A stretch of DNA of 64,000 nt, from assembly GCF_900108875.1 (NCBI RefSeq), contig NZ_FNYJ01000004.1, positions 96,681-160,680 on the forward strand, read 5' to 3'. This document shows positions 31,939 to 41,089 of the stretch, piece by piece (position 1 is the first letter of the stretch; each line of letters opens with the position of its first letter). Source of the stretch: Pseudomonas sp. NFR16. Its GTDB lineage: Bacteria; Pseudomonadota; Gammaproteobacteria; Pseudomonadales; Pseudomonadaceae. The notes under the pieces are model-generated. The model ran no database searches. It saw nothing but the letters and a program-made list of their open reading frames with translations, and was not told the DNA's origin. Made by a program: the position numbers and the translations under genes.

Positions 31939-33194
31939 ATGCCTGCTCAGAACCTCCGCCTGTCCGATCGACAGCTCAAGGGAGTCAAACCGGCGTCCAA
32001 GGATTACGTCCTTACTGAAGGTGACGGTTTGCAGCTCCGCGTACGCAGCAACGGCTCGTTGCTGTGGAATTTCAACTACCGCGAACCGGTGACCAAAAAG
32101 CGTATCAACATTGGCTTCGGGACCTATCCCGAACTGTCACTGGCGAATGCACGAAAGATGGCAGTCGATGCGCGCGAGCTGCTCGCCCAGGGCATCGATC
32201 CGAAGGTGCAGCGCAATATGTTCAATGAAGCCAAGCGCGCAGAAACGGAACACACCTTCGAGAACGTGGCCACCGCCTGGTTCGAGCTTAAGAAACACTC
32301 GGTCACCCCGGCATACGCCGAGGACATCTGGAAGTCGCTCACGCTGCACGTACTCCCCGACTTGAGGACGGCACCACTCGCAAAATCACCGCGCCGATGG
32401 TGATCGCATTGCTTCGTCCAATCGGAGCGAAAGACAGCTTTGAAACAGTCAAACGTCTTAGCCAGCGGCTGAACGAGATCATGACCTACGGCGTAAACTC
32501 CGGCCTGATCTTCGCCAACCCGCTCACCGGCATCAGGACTGTATTCAAGTAGCCAAAGAAAGAGAACATGGCTGCGGTTCCGCCCGAAGAACTCGCCGAG
32601 CTTATGCTGGAAATAGCGAACATCAGCATCAAACGTACCACCCGCTGCCTTATCGAATGGCAGTTGCACACGATGACTCGCCCCGCCGAGGCAGCGACTA
32701 CTCGCTGGGCAGACATCGACTTTGAAAGGCGTGTCTGGAGCATCCCACCGGAGCGGATGAAAAAGCGCCGCCCACACAGCATCCCGCTTAGTGATCACGC
32801 TGTCGCACTGTTGGAGTCATTGAAGACACACAGTGGCCATCGCGAATACGTTTTCCCAGCAGACAGAAACCCACGCACCCACGCCAATAGTCAAACGGCC
32901 AACATGGCGTTGAAGCGCATGGGGTTCCAGGATCGGTTGGTGAGCCACGGCATGCGCTCGATGGCCAGCACCATCTTGAATGAACATGGGTGGGATCCGG
33001 AGCTCATCGAAGTGGCACTGGCGCACGTCGATAAGGATGAGGTGCGGAGCGCCTACAACCGAGCCGACTACATCGAGCGCCGGCGCCCGATGATGGCCTG
33101 GTGGAGTGAGTACATCCAGAAAGCCGCGACCGGCAGCCTGCTCGCCTCTGCATACGGCCAAGCCAGAGACAAGAACGTGGTGCCGATCCGCTAG
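31939..33194 (+). pseudogene. P4-type integrase, disrupted by a frameshift and a stop
   Basis: From the ATG at 31939 the frame encodes the DUF4102 N-terminus (LRLSDRQLKGVKPASKDYVL, then GFGTYPELSLANARKMAV). At the AAAA run 32382-32385 one A seems missing: the frame reads AKSPRRW-stop, whereas the shifted frame gives ITAPMVIALLRP. A TAG at 32550-32552 then interrupts the restored frame, which runs on to 33194 with catalytic pieces TMTRPAEAA, HSIPLS, SHGMRSMAST and the end. Two independent lesions make a sequencing error unlikely. It once inserted the island at tmRNA. Confidence 0.88.
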
Positions 33195-33281
33195 CGCTGT
33201 ACAGGCTCAATAACGGTAGCAACAACAACTGAGCGCTCGAGATTCAGGGCAAGCAGTCTCGTTTATCCGCTTGTAAGCGCG

Positions 33282-33326
33282 GGTCCTTCCAAACAGGGCT
33301 GCAAAGCCGCCCTGTTTGGAAGGACC
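33282..33326. repeat. Perfect 18-bp inverted repeat with nine-base loop
   Basis: Arms 33282-33299 and 33309-33326 (GGTCCTTCCAAACAGGGC and its complement) enclose TGCAAAGCC. It is 90 bases after the integrase pseudogene and is not followed by a T run. Could be a transcription barrier or the footprint of a small mobile element. The rest of 33195-34140 shows no gene I can support, though a 130-codon open frame exists at 33465. Confidence 0.75.
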
Positions 33327-34140
33327 TCACTTCGAAAAACTAAAAGCCACGACCTTGTCCGGGGTTTACCACGGAACTCCATATGTGGATAACCTCACTC
33401 CAAGTCCAGAGTAACGCTGAATTTCGGCCCTTGACCGGATTTATTCACAAGCGTAGAACTGGCCGTGCAAGCGCTGTCGTTGACAGCACCCCAGGTGGCC
33501 CGAACCTTCAAGGTCACGCCGCTCCCGCGGTGGTTCTCCCCTAATGGCGATTCGCGTCAGGCAGCTCGCCCGGTCACCTCCCCGGTGATGGATGCCTACT
33601 TCAGATCATGGCCCTCATGCGCCAGACGATTACTCCGCTGCCCTGCAGCAACCTATCCGCTTGGCCGAATCTTGCGCCAACCTGCGCCCGTCTCTTTCTT
33701 CTGGAAAGAGACGGGCACTCCTACCACTGCTGCAGCCCTGATCGCACAGGGCGTTGCGGCATTCCCCCTCGTGACAATCGGCGTGACAAACGCCGGTGTC
33801 ACCAGCAACAGCCATGCAGATGATGGTGCCGCAGACCAGGGAATGGACTGCACCTAACTGACAGTTAGGCATGCCCCGGTCATCGCATTGCTGCTTGCAC
33901 CTGGCTCAGGATCTCGCGGCGCTGGTCTCGTCACCCAGTGCAGCCTCCACCCGCCCACCGGTAACGGTGCTCAGGAGGCCAGATCATGAGATGCCCTTGC
34001 TCCCGGTCGTAAGGAGCCGCCAGTCCAGCGTAGCGGACATTCCCCACAGGTCGCAGGGGCCTTGATCCCTGATAACACTCAGCATTCTTGGCGGGATGAC
34101 GTGGGGCGAGGGTCGGAGATCGGAAGATGAGGTGACAGAC

Positions 34141-35121
34141 ATGGCATTAGTGGGTAGACGCAATGGCCGCAATTTCGGCTACGGCAGGCAACTGAACTAT
34201 GCAGGGCCGCAGGCGTTGAAAGACATGTTCGGCGGTGGCCACTACGGCACGGTCAAGGCGCACTGTGATCGGTGGCTAGCATTCGTGAAGTGGTGCCGCT
34301 CCGAACAGGGGCCCGGGATCAACGATGCGCGGCAGATTGATCGGAAGGTGTTGGCCGACTATGCGGCGTACCTGCGCGACGTGATCGGGCGCGGTGACCT
34401 CGCCGTAAGCACCGCACAAAATCGGCTATCCACCGTTAACAGGACAATGGCAGCACTTCGCGGTGATCAGTGTGTGAAGTTGCCAAGCCCGAGCAAGGCG
34501 CTGGGTATGCAACGCGCCGGGGTTCGACAGTCGGTGCCCCAGGGCCAAGACCGTGAACAGGTGAAGCAGATCGTCGACGCGCTTTGTCATCGAGATCAGC
34601 TACGGGCCGCAGCGATCGTTCTGTTAGCGCGAGCCACCGGTATGCGCTTGCGTGAGGCCATCTTGGCTGACCTGCCACGGCTGAGTCGTGAGGCCAAAGA
34701 ATTCGGCAAGATCAACATTCAAGACGGCACCAAGGGCGGCCGCGTCGGCGCCTTAGCACCCCGATGGATTACGGTGGATGATCACATTCTTGATGCGCTT
34801 GGTTTTGCGCGGCAGGCGTCGCGTTCCGGTAGCCGCAATCTAGTTGCGCCTAATGAAAGCTACGTGAAGGTTCTGCAGGAAGTCGTCCGACCTGCGCGGG
34901 ATATCCTCCATGCCCACAACATCAAAGGCTTTCATGAGCTACGGGCAGCGTACGCATGTGAGCGCTACGAGCAAATCACCCAACACCCCGCCCCTATCAA
35001 CGGCGGCCAATGTTGCCAGGTACAACGGTACCTTGATCGTGAGGCCCGGAGGCAAATCAGCTATGAGCTGGGACACGGTCGGATCGACGTGGTCGCTGCG
35101 TACATTGGAGGGCGGTCATGA
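34141..35121 (+). CDS. ICE-type tyrosine recombinase (integrase domain protein)
   Basis: A 326-residue protein starting at the ATG at 34141, with GAGGTG upstream. MALVGRRNGRNFGYGRQLNY and AGPQALKDMFGGGHYGTVKA mark a recombinase family carried inside ICEs of the PAGI-2/clc group, not at their ends. Catalytic candidates are Arg in RATGMRLREA, the GFHELRAAYACERY box and the terminal HGRIDVVAAYIG with its tyrosine. Its stop overlaps the next small gene as ATGA. No other ICE genes are recognisable, so it is an orphan fragment. Confidence 0.8.
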   Translation: MALVGRRNGRNFGYGRQLNYAGPQALKDMFGGGHYGTVKAHCDRWLAFVKWCRSEQGPGINDARQIDRKVLADYAAYLRDVIGRGDLAVSTAQNRLSTVNRTMAALRGDQCVKLPSPSKALGMQRAGVRQSVPQGQDREQVKQIVDALCHRDQLRAAAIVLLARATGMRLREAILADLPRLSREAKEFGKINIQDGTKGGRVGALAPRWITVDDHILDALGFARQASRSGSRNLVAPNESYVKVLQEVVRPARDILHAHNIKGFHELRAAYACERYEQITQHPAPINGGQCCQVQRYLDREARRQISYELGHGRIDVVAAYIGGRS

Positions 35122-35297
35122 CTAAGCCATTCGATATGGAGCTGTTCTTGACTGGCGTCTTGACCGGATCGCATGCAACGCGGCAACGCCATTTGCGACA
35201 GGCCGCGATTATCCAAGCTGCAATCGCAGCACGCTGGCAGCGAGACACGCCCTGGGCTTGGCAGAGAAAGCATGTTGCGTGGTTTCTCGATCATTAA
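35118..35297 (+). CDS. Small partner of the ICE-type recombinase
   Basis: A 59-residue protein (MTKPFDMELFLTGVLTGSHA at the N-terminus; WAWQRKHVAWFLDH at the end) overlapping the recombinase stop by 4 bases. I recall such a small basic, helical gene in this position in PAGI-2-type elements. Function unknown. The following 440 bases (35298-35740) show no gene or obvious signal apart from short dyads. Confidence 0.65.
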   Translation: MTKPFDMELFLTGVLTGSHATRQRHLRQAAIIQAAIAARWQRDTPWAWQRKHVAWFLDH

Positions 35298-35740
35298 CTC
35301 GATAGGCGAAGTGAGGCGACTCGGTCCTACTACATGCTAACAATACGGTTGCTCGCCCGTCGTTTAGAACAATCATGGGTATTCAAACAATTTCAGGACT
35401 AGACAGATTATCTGCTTTTTCATCCTAAACGCCGTCATCTAATCCACCAAGGCCGTGGGCGTATAGGGATACTTCTGCGTCCTTCTCGTAGGCTGCGAGC
35501 CTCCACTACCAAGCGCTCGCTCATCCCACTGATTGCAAAATGCCTCTATTGAGCTAGAGTTCACGGTTGCGCAAAGAAACTCGCTAAACCCTAGAGGTCA
35601 AGGATGCAGATAATATTCTCGGATTGAAGCCATCTATTTCGAATCTGGCATTTCGTGAACCACAAGGATAATCAGCCTCCGGCACCTCCGCACTTTAATT
35701 TTAATATTTATCTAGCTTAGACCACTGCAAAAGGCAAGAC

Positions 35741-37183
35741 ATGAAGCTTTCGGAACGATTCAAACTCTCCAAAACTCAATTCGAACTTGACTTTGTCGAT
35801 ATTGATACTGATTTTGATACGCGATTATTTGTGGACCCTTATCTTCTTGGATTAAGACCGGATCGCTGGTCGATAAAGGCTGCCAGCTCAGTAAGATCCT
35901 TTTTTTCTCATTTCTTAGATCTAGTTCGCCAAGGGAAAGAGGACGATGCCTTTGAACTCTTCTCTCATCTTCATGAGCCTAATGAGACCTGCCTCGGGCT
36001 TTCTGCAGGGAAACCTAGGGGTAACGGAATTGGTAGTGAGGATGCAAAGAAACTTTTCGAAAGTATCATGGGAAGCAAGGCAATACAGTCCGGAAAAATT
36101 ACCGACCTAGAAGACTTTAGACTATTTATTCCAGGAATCGGCAAAGATAAAGTTTCAGACATGACTACCAACCTCATACGAGGCAGCCTCATTACCTATA
36201 CACAGGCCCAATGCAAACTACATAAAATAAAATTAACAGCTGGTGTTTCCGCCGGACCTATATGGGATACATCCCGAAAAAAGTGGATATTTACTCATGA
36301 AGACACCCTGCTTATTGAAGGAAAAAAGATTCTTCTCACCCCGAAAGGAATCGTTTCTTATAGCAAGGCTTACGCCCCTGAGAACTACTATAATAAACAT
36401 GTACTTGAATATCTCCAACATGAGCACATAAGAACAGGTAGCATATGGGTCGAGCATCGCAAGGATGGAACTCCTTATATCTCAAAAAAGAGCCTAAAAG
36501 AAAATGTAGTAAAAGACTTTACCAAGGAGTGGTTATTCGACTTCACAGAAAAACACCCACTAGTTTTTAAATCCTTTAGAGATCAGCAAGCGCAGCAGGT
36601 TAGATCTCTCCCTTCTGATTCAATTGCTCCCGAGCTCAACTTGAATTCAGTAGTAGAGCACCTGATTGCGAAGCTACGCTCGATTAAGCAGGGGCCATCA
36701 ACGGCATCAGACTATCACAAAACAATAGTTGGTATTCTTGAAATGCTACTTTACCCAAACGCCTCATCACCTGTACTCGAAGCCGAGATAAACCAGGGCA
36801 GAAAAAGGATTGATATATACTTCGAAAACTCAGCTAAGGAAGGCTTTTTTCATACACTCCATATGATTCACAAGATACCCTGCCCGTATATAATTATCGA
36901 ATGCAAGAACTACTCAAAGGACATACAAAACCCCGAGCTTGATCAAATGATTGGACGATTAACCGTTAATCGAGGAATGCTTGGAATCATAACATGCAGA
37001 GAGATATCCAAAAAAGAATTATTCATTGAGAGATGTAGAGACTCATTTAAAAATGGCCACGGCCTAATTATACCATTAACTGACACAGATCTAATATCAG
37101 CACTTGAAAAGCTAAAGCTCGAACATAAAACCCCACTAGAAGAGGTGCTTAACGAAATAAAAAATACCATTATCATGTCCTGA
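35741..37183 (+). CDS. PD-(D/E)XK nuclease-like protein, probable restriction or defence enzyme
   Basis: A 480-residue protein with clearly AT-rich coding sequence. Residues 345-430 show a restriction-nuclease core: EINQGRKRIDIYFEN (Asp358), then PYIIIECKNYSKD (Glu387-Cys-Lys389) and a following helix ELDQMIGRL. The N-terminal 300 residues match nothing I recognise; they begin MKLSERFKLSKTQFELDFVD and may recognise a target. No methyltransferase lies nearby, so it is not a classical type II system. It stands alone between an ICE fragment and the MazG gene. Confidence 0.75.
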   Translation: MKLSERFKLSKTQFELDFVDIDTDFDTRLFVDPYLLGLRPDRWSIKAASSVRSFFSHFLDLVRQGKEDDAFELFSHLHEPNETCLGLSAGKPRGNGIGSEDAKKLFESIMGSKAIQSGKITDLEDFRLFIPGIGKDKVSDMTTNLIRGSLITYTQAQCKLHKIKLTAGVSAGPIWDTSRKKWIFTHEDTLLIEGKKILLTPKGIVSYSKAYAPENYYNKHVLEYLQHEHIRTGSIWVEHRKDGTPYISKKSLKENVVKDFTKEWLFDFTEKHPLVFKSFRDQQAQQVRSLPSDSIAPELNLNSVVEHLIAKLRSIKQGPSTASDYHKTIVGILEMLLYPNASSPVLEAEINQGRKRIDIYFENSAKEGFFHTLHMIHKIPCPYIIIECKNYSKDIQNPELDQMIGRLTVNRGMLGIITCREISKKELFIERCRDSFKNGHGLIIPLTDTDLISALEKLKLEHKTPLEEVLNEIKNTIIMS

Positions 37184-37702
37184 CAGAAAAAATTAGTAGT
37201 GGCGACAATTGGAGGGGGTGTTCCGATTGTTGCCACCTTAAGTCCATTACTCTCGTCTCTAAAAAATCAGCTGAAAAAAATCCTCACCTCCTCCGCCGAC
37301 GCGCTTCCCGTCGAAGAAGAGCAAAGGTGTATTGCCGGAGGCCCGCTCAGGGCTGTTGCCGCTGACCAGTTCGGGAAGGAAGTGTCCAGCCCCAGCAATA
37401 ATTTACGTCACGGCCAACATCCGTTCGTCTGATGCCGATTGCCATCACCTGCCAGCCAGAAACGGCCCATTCTGCAAACTAACGAACAGAGGGAGAAAAG
37501 GCCGCTAGTCGGTGGGCATGGGGGTCGTCGCGGCCTTCTTAGCCACGCTCAAAGTACCTAGCGAATACTGGCAAGCTATACGGCTAGCAGAGAGCGTGTG
37601 AGAAAAAACACAAAAAAGCTGCGCAAGTGGCGAAAACTCTTACAATCTTACGCCAGATTTCCTACACATTTTTTTGCCCCCCGATACTCAAGAGATAGCC
37701 TT

Positions 37703-38086
37703 GTGAGTGACTCAGACAGCCCATCCGCGCCACTGGTCGACGTAGTGAAGCTTGCCGCATCCCTTCAGCGTTTCGCAGATGATCGCGACTGGCAGCAGTT
37801 CCACTCCCCAAAAAATCTCATCTTGGCGCTCACTGGCGAGGTAGGAGAGCTGTGCGAGATTTTCCAATGGATGAGCGATGCCGATTCGCTCTCCGTAGCT
37901 AAAGATCCCGAAATCGGCCTAGCCGTTAAAGACGAATTGGCGGACGTACTGATGTACCTGGTTCGCCTGAGCAGCGTGCTCGGCATTGACCTCAACGAGG
38001 CGGTGACACGGAAACTCGCCTCGAATGGCCAAAAGTACCCCGTGGATAAAGCCAGAAGCAGCAGCAAAAAGTACGACCGACTCTGA
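37703..38086 (+). CDS. MazG-like NTP pyrophosphohydrolase
   Basis: A 127-residue protein from a GTG at 37703; the frame is open 35 codons earlier, but that part is basic and unlike the family. The MazG helices carry the metal ligands: LTGEVGELCEIFQWM (two Glu in ExxxE spacing) and KDELADVLMYLVRLSS (Glu and Asp). This form resembles dCTP pyrophosphatases. The nuclease-helicase gene starts 24 bases downstream, so the two form an operon. The 500 bases before it (37184-37702) hold a GGCGACAAT dyad but no gene I can support. Confidence 0.85.
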   Translation: MSDSDSPSAPLVDVVKLAASLQRFADDRDWQQFHSPKNLILALTGEVGELCEIFQWMSDADSLSVAKDPEIGLAVKDELADVLMYLVRLSSVLGIDLNEAVTRKLASNGQKYPVDKARSSSKKYDRL

Positions 38087-38110
38087 CCAATACGCACCTA
38101 AGGACAACCC

Positions 38111-39979
38111 GTGATCGTTTACGCTGCGACCAAACAGCAATTTCTTAAAGACAACGATAACGATGACATTGAGGATGTCATCCTCAGGCATTACAAGGAA
38201 GCTACCGGCAAGAACGTTGGCTCCTCGGAAATCAGGTCGTGGCAAGGGTCCCTGACTTACATGGCCAAGGTCCTTAGAGATGAGGACCTCCCGAGCGATG
38301 CAGGCCTGGCCATTGAATTGCACATTCCGCAGTCGTCGAAGCGAATCGACTTTCTACTCACCGGTCGCGACGAAAACCAGGCAAAAAAGGCCGTACTGAT
38401 CGAGCTGAAGCAATGGAGCAAGGCCAACGCCACAACCAAGGATGCCATCGTCAAAACGGCATTGGGTGGCGGCCTCATCGAGACCATTCACCCGTCCTAT
38501 CAGGTTTGGTCATATGCAGCGCTGTTGGAAGGCTTCAACGAGGCGGTGTATGACAAAAGCATCGAAATCCGTCCGTGTGCCTACCTCCATAACTACGTCA
38601 GCGACGGCGTCATAGATTCAGCTCACTATGAGCCCCACATCAGCAAGGCTCCGCTGTTTCTGAAAGGCCCGGAAGAGCTCAGTAAACTCAGAAACTTTCT
38701 GAAAAAGCATATAAGTCATGGCGACAACAAAGAGGTTCTTTACGAGCTGTCCGAAGGAAAAATTCGCCCATCCAAGGCGCTAGCCGAAGCCCTCGCGGGG
38801 TTGATGAAAGGCAAACCCGAGTTCGTATTGATTGACGATCAGAAAGCAATTTTTGAGTCGGCGCTTGCTGCGGCAAGCGAGGCTTCGGACCAAGCACCCA
38901 AAGTGATGATCATAGAAGGTGGACCGGGCACCGGAAAAACCGTTCTGGCTATCAATCTGCTGGTGAAGCTCACCGAATTGAAGCTGATGAGCAAATACGT
39001 CTCCAAGAATGCCGCCCCTCGCAAGGTCTACGAAAGCAAACTGGTTGGCACCATCAAGCGCAGCCATTTCTCGAATTTCTTTTCAGGCTCTGGGGCATTC
39101 ATCGACACTGAGCCCAACACATTCGATGCGCTCATCGTGGACGAAGCTCATCGGCTGAATGAGAAAAGCGGGCTTTATGGAAACCTTGGGGAAAACCAGA
39201 TCAAGGAACTGATTGACTCAGCGAAATGCTCCATTTTCTTTATTGATGAGGACCAACGTGTAACGTTGAGCGATATCGGCAGCAAGCAGGCGATACGCGC
39301 CTTTGCAAAAGCCAAGGGTGCTGTGGTTGAAGAACACGTGCTGTCTTCGCAGTTTCGCTGCAGTGGATCTGACGGTTACCTGGCATGGCTGGATGACACG
39401 CTAGGCATTCGCTCAACGGCAAATCCGACGCTCGAGACTAAAGAGTACGAGTTTAAAGTGTTCGACTCACCTCAGGCGATGCATGAAGCAATCAACGAGA
39501 AAAACCACGGAAACAAAGCTCGTGTGGTCGCGGGCTATTGTTGGCCTTGGATGAGCAAGAAAGACCCCACCGCCGCTGACATCGTCATTGGTGACTACAA
39601 ACGTCAATGGAACCTTAATCAGGATGGCAGCCTATGGATCATCGCTGAGAACTCCATCGAGCAGGTTGGCTGCATTCATACCTGCCAAGGTTTGGAAGTC
39701 GACTACATCGGGGTGATCATCGGGCCAGACCTAGTCGTGCGTGACGGTAAGGTAGTGACATCCCCGGATGAGCGCGACAAGCACGATAAATCGATTCGCG
39801 GCTGGAAAAAAATGATGAAAGAGCAACCGGCCCTCGCGAAAAATGAAACAGACCTGATCATCAAAAATACATACCGAACCCTGATGACACGCGGGATGAA
39901 GGGTTGCTACCTGTACTGCACCGACAAAGAGACTGCGCAATACTTCGAGAGTCGGCTTAGCCAAAACAGCAATCATTGA
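38111..39979 (+). CDS. PD-(D/E)XK nuclease fused to a DUF2075 helicase domain
   Basis: A 622-residue protein from a GTG with AAGGA upstream. Residues 60-135 hold a nuclease core: KRIDFLL (Asp80), VLIELKQW (Glu98, Lys100) and HPSYQVWSY. Residues 260-610 are a DUF2075 superfamily-1 helicase: Walker A GGPGTGKT (Lys276), Walker B LIVDEAHR (Asp344-Glu345), the motif SSQFRCSG, HTCQGLEVDYIGV and the end motif YRTLMTRGMKGCYLY. Domain order suggests a DNA/RNA-degrading motor. With the MazG-like partner it looks like a nucleotide- and nucleic-acid-directed defence unit; I cannot name a described system. Confidence 0.82.
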   Translation: MIVYAATKQQFLKDNDNDDIEDVILRHYKEATGKNVGSSEIRSWQGSLTYMAKVLRDEDLPSDAGLAIELHIPQSSKRIDFLLTGRDENQAKKAVLIELKQWSKANATTKDAIVKTALGGGLIETIHPSYQVWSYAALLEGFNEAVYDKSIEIRPCAYLHNYVSDGVIDSAHYEPHISKAPLFLKGPEELSKLRNFLKKHISHGDNKEVLYELSEGKIRPSKALAEALAGLMKGKPEFVLIDDQKAIFESALAAASEASDQAPKVMIIEGGPGTGKTVLAINLLVKLTELKLMSKYVSKNAAPRKVYESKLVGTIKRSHFSNFFSGSGAFIDTEPNTFDALIVDEAHRLNEKSGLYGNLGENQIKELIDSAKCSIFFIDEDQRVTLSDIGSKQAIRAFAKAKGAVVEEHVLSSQFRCSGSDGYLAWLDDTLGIRSTANPTLETKEYEFKVFDSPQAMHEAINEKNHGNKARVVAGYCWPWMSKKDPTAADIVIGDYKRQWNLNQDGSLWIIAENSIEQVGCIHTCQGLEVDYIGVIIGPDLVVRDGKVVTSPDERDKHDKSIRGWKKMMKEQPALAKNETDLIIKNTYRTLMTRGMKGCYLYCTDKETAQYFESRLSQNSNH

Positions 39980-40196
39980 CGGTATCGTTTGCTAGGAGCC
40001 CCTGTACCTGCGAGCGCAGGGGCAACAATCAACAGCGCGAGCATTTAGTTGATAGATTCGGCCCCTATTCGTTTTTGGGGCGGTTCTCAAAAAGCACCGT
40101 CCATCGGAGTCCAGGCCACGCAGCTTCCCAACTGGTATTTCAAGCACGTTGAACAAACAATTATTTACTAGCCAGAACAGTTAGATACCGCCTTGT

Positions 40197-40216
40197 TTCA
40201 AATTACCCCGGCCTCA
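40197..40216 (+). other. Degraded copy of the tmRNA 3-prime end (right island boundary)
   Basis: TTCAAATTACCCCGGCCTCA compares with TTCAAATCCCCCCGGCTCCA at 31729: two blocks of seven identical bases (TTCAAAT, CCCCGGC) with mismatches between and after. A terminator of the same AAGACGT type follows in both places. Together this suggests the old right att site of the island. Alone it would be weak. Confidence 0.5.
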
Positions 40217-40220
40217 TGTC

Positions 40221-40258
40221 CGCAAAAAAAGACGTCCTAGAACGTCTTCTTTTTTTGC
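40221..40258. terminator. Bidirectional terminator at the island edge
   Basis: CGCAAAAAAAGACGT pairs with ACGTCTTCTTTTTTTGCG, giving a long stem flanked by A and T runs, so it can stop transcription both ways. It resembles the tmRNA terminator at 31763 in its AAGACGT core. Confidence 0.85.
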
Positions 40259-40320
40259 GGCAGGAATTGGGTACTACACTCTCAGCAGCCCAAAATACCC
40301 CCGCCTTGTCCCCAACCCAA

Positions 40321-40521
40321 CTAAACCACCCCATTCCCCCGCTTAGTCACATCATTCTCCCCACCCCTGATCTGCGGCGTGGGCTCGGGGTCGTTGCTGG
40401 TGCGGGCGGGATGGGTCGGGTCGACTTGTGGGTCGTCAAGATCGGGAGAATCCGGATCAAAGCCCAGCTCACCTTCGCTCTCGGGCGTTGGTTTTTCAGT
40501 GGTTGATGGATCAGTTGCCAT
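40321..40521 (-). CDS. Small acidic disordered protein
   Basis: A 66-residue protein from the ATG at 40521, preceded by a strong GGAGG. It is rich in D, E, P and T (EKPTPESEGELGFDPDSPDL) and ends in a short basic stretch, with no predicted fold. I have a faint memory of such proteins in Pseudomonas, but no function. It is the first likely core gene right of the island. Confidence 0.72.
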   Translation of the reverse strand: MATDPSTTEKPTPESEGELGFDPDSPDLDDPQVDPTHPARTSNDPEPTPQIRGGENDVTKRGNGVV

Positions 40522-40882
40522 GGGATGAACCTCCATTCTCAAACAAAAAAATGCCTGCTAATGGAGGTTCGAAGCCATGTCGGGAGGTGAGTGCCCGGGA
40601 ACAGACGGACGGCGAGTTAGCAGTTCTCCCATACCCCGACCCTGCCACGCCGGCCCTCGGGCGGTTCGCTGTCGAGGTGGGGGCTAAAGTCGACCGCGAG
40701 GAACATGCTGATGCCCTCAAACACTCCTGCCATCCCACGCCGGCACCAACGTCAGCCGAGGAAGACCAACGCTCGGAGACAGCCGTCGAATAACCGCCTT
40801 CCAAGGACAAGTTAACTGCGCGCCCATTGGTACCGAGCACGATGCCCAGACCAGAAAGCCGATGAGGTGTTTTTGAGAGCAT
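40511..40882 (-). CDS. Doubtful open frame upstream of the acidic protein
   Basis: A 123-codon frame overlapping the acidic protein start by 11 bases. Its sequence (RPRAGVAGSGYGRTANSPSV and similar) resembles repetitive Pseudomonas frames often annotated near prophages; composition is serine/glycine/arginine rich and no domain is visible. No good ribosome-binding site. It could be non-coding repeat sequence. Confidence 0.3.
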   Translation of the reverse strand: MLSKTPHRLSGLGIVLGTNGRAVNLSLEGGYSTAVSERWSSSADVGAGVGWQECLRASACSSRSTLAPTSTANRPRAGVAGSGYGRTANSPSVCSRALTSRHGFEPPLAGIFLFENGGSSHGN

Positions 40883-41089
40883 GCCCCCCCATGACCTCGG
40901 TTGTCACAACGATATCAGCGGCGTAGAATCCGCGGCATCTGGCTGTACCTCCCCATACCCATAATAGTTTGCTGATCGCATGCACCGCCCTGGCGCCGAG
41001 CCTTGTGCGGCGTTTCTGCTTGTCGGCGTTTTATGGGGAAGGCGTCGCCCTTACCGCTTTATCTCCTTTTGAGGCTGATGCGTCATTCA

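Larger units (their letters stand above)
31752..40258. mobile_element. Decayed genomic island at the same tmRNA site
   Basis: Between the tmRNA end at 31.75 kb and a degraded copy of that end at 40.20 kb lie a broken P4-type integrase, an ICE-type recombinase pair, a nuclease, a nuclease-helicase operon and about 2 kb of apparently empty sequence. Both ends carry a similar AAGACGT hairpin terminator. Base composition changes sharply within the island (AT-rich at 35.3-37.2 kb). This is a composite of remnants, with the integrase no longer functional. Confidence 0.75.

Noticed and set aside
33465-33857. 130-codon open frame in the island gap
   Set aside because: No ribosome-binding site, no recognisable domain, and overlapping frames on the other strand of equal length; treated as non-coding remnant.
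37199-37432. 77-codon open frame before the MazG gene
   Set aside because: Begins inside a GGCGACAAT dyad, changes composition half way and matches nothing; more likely junction debris.
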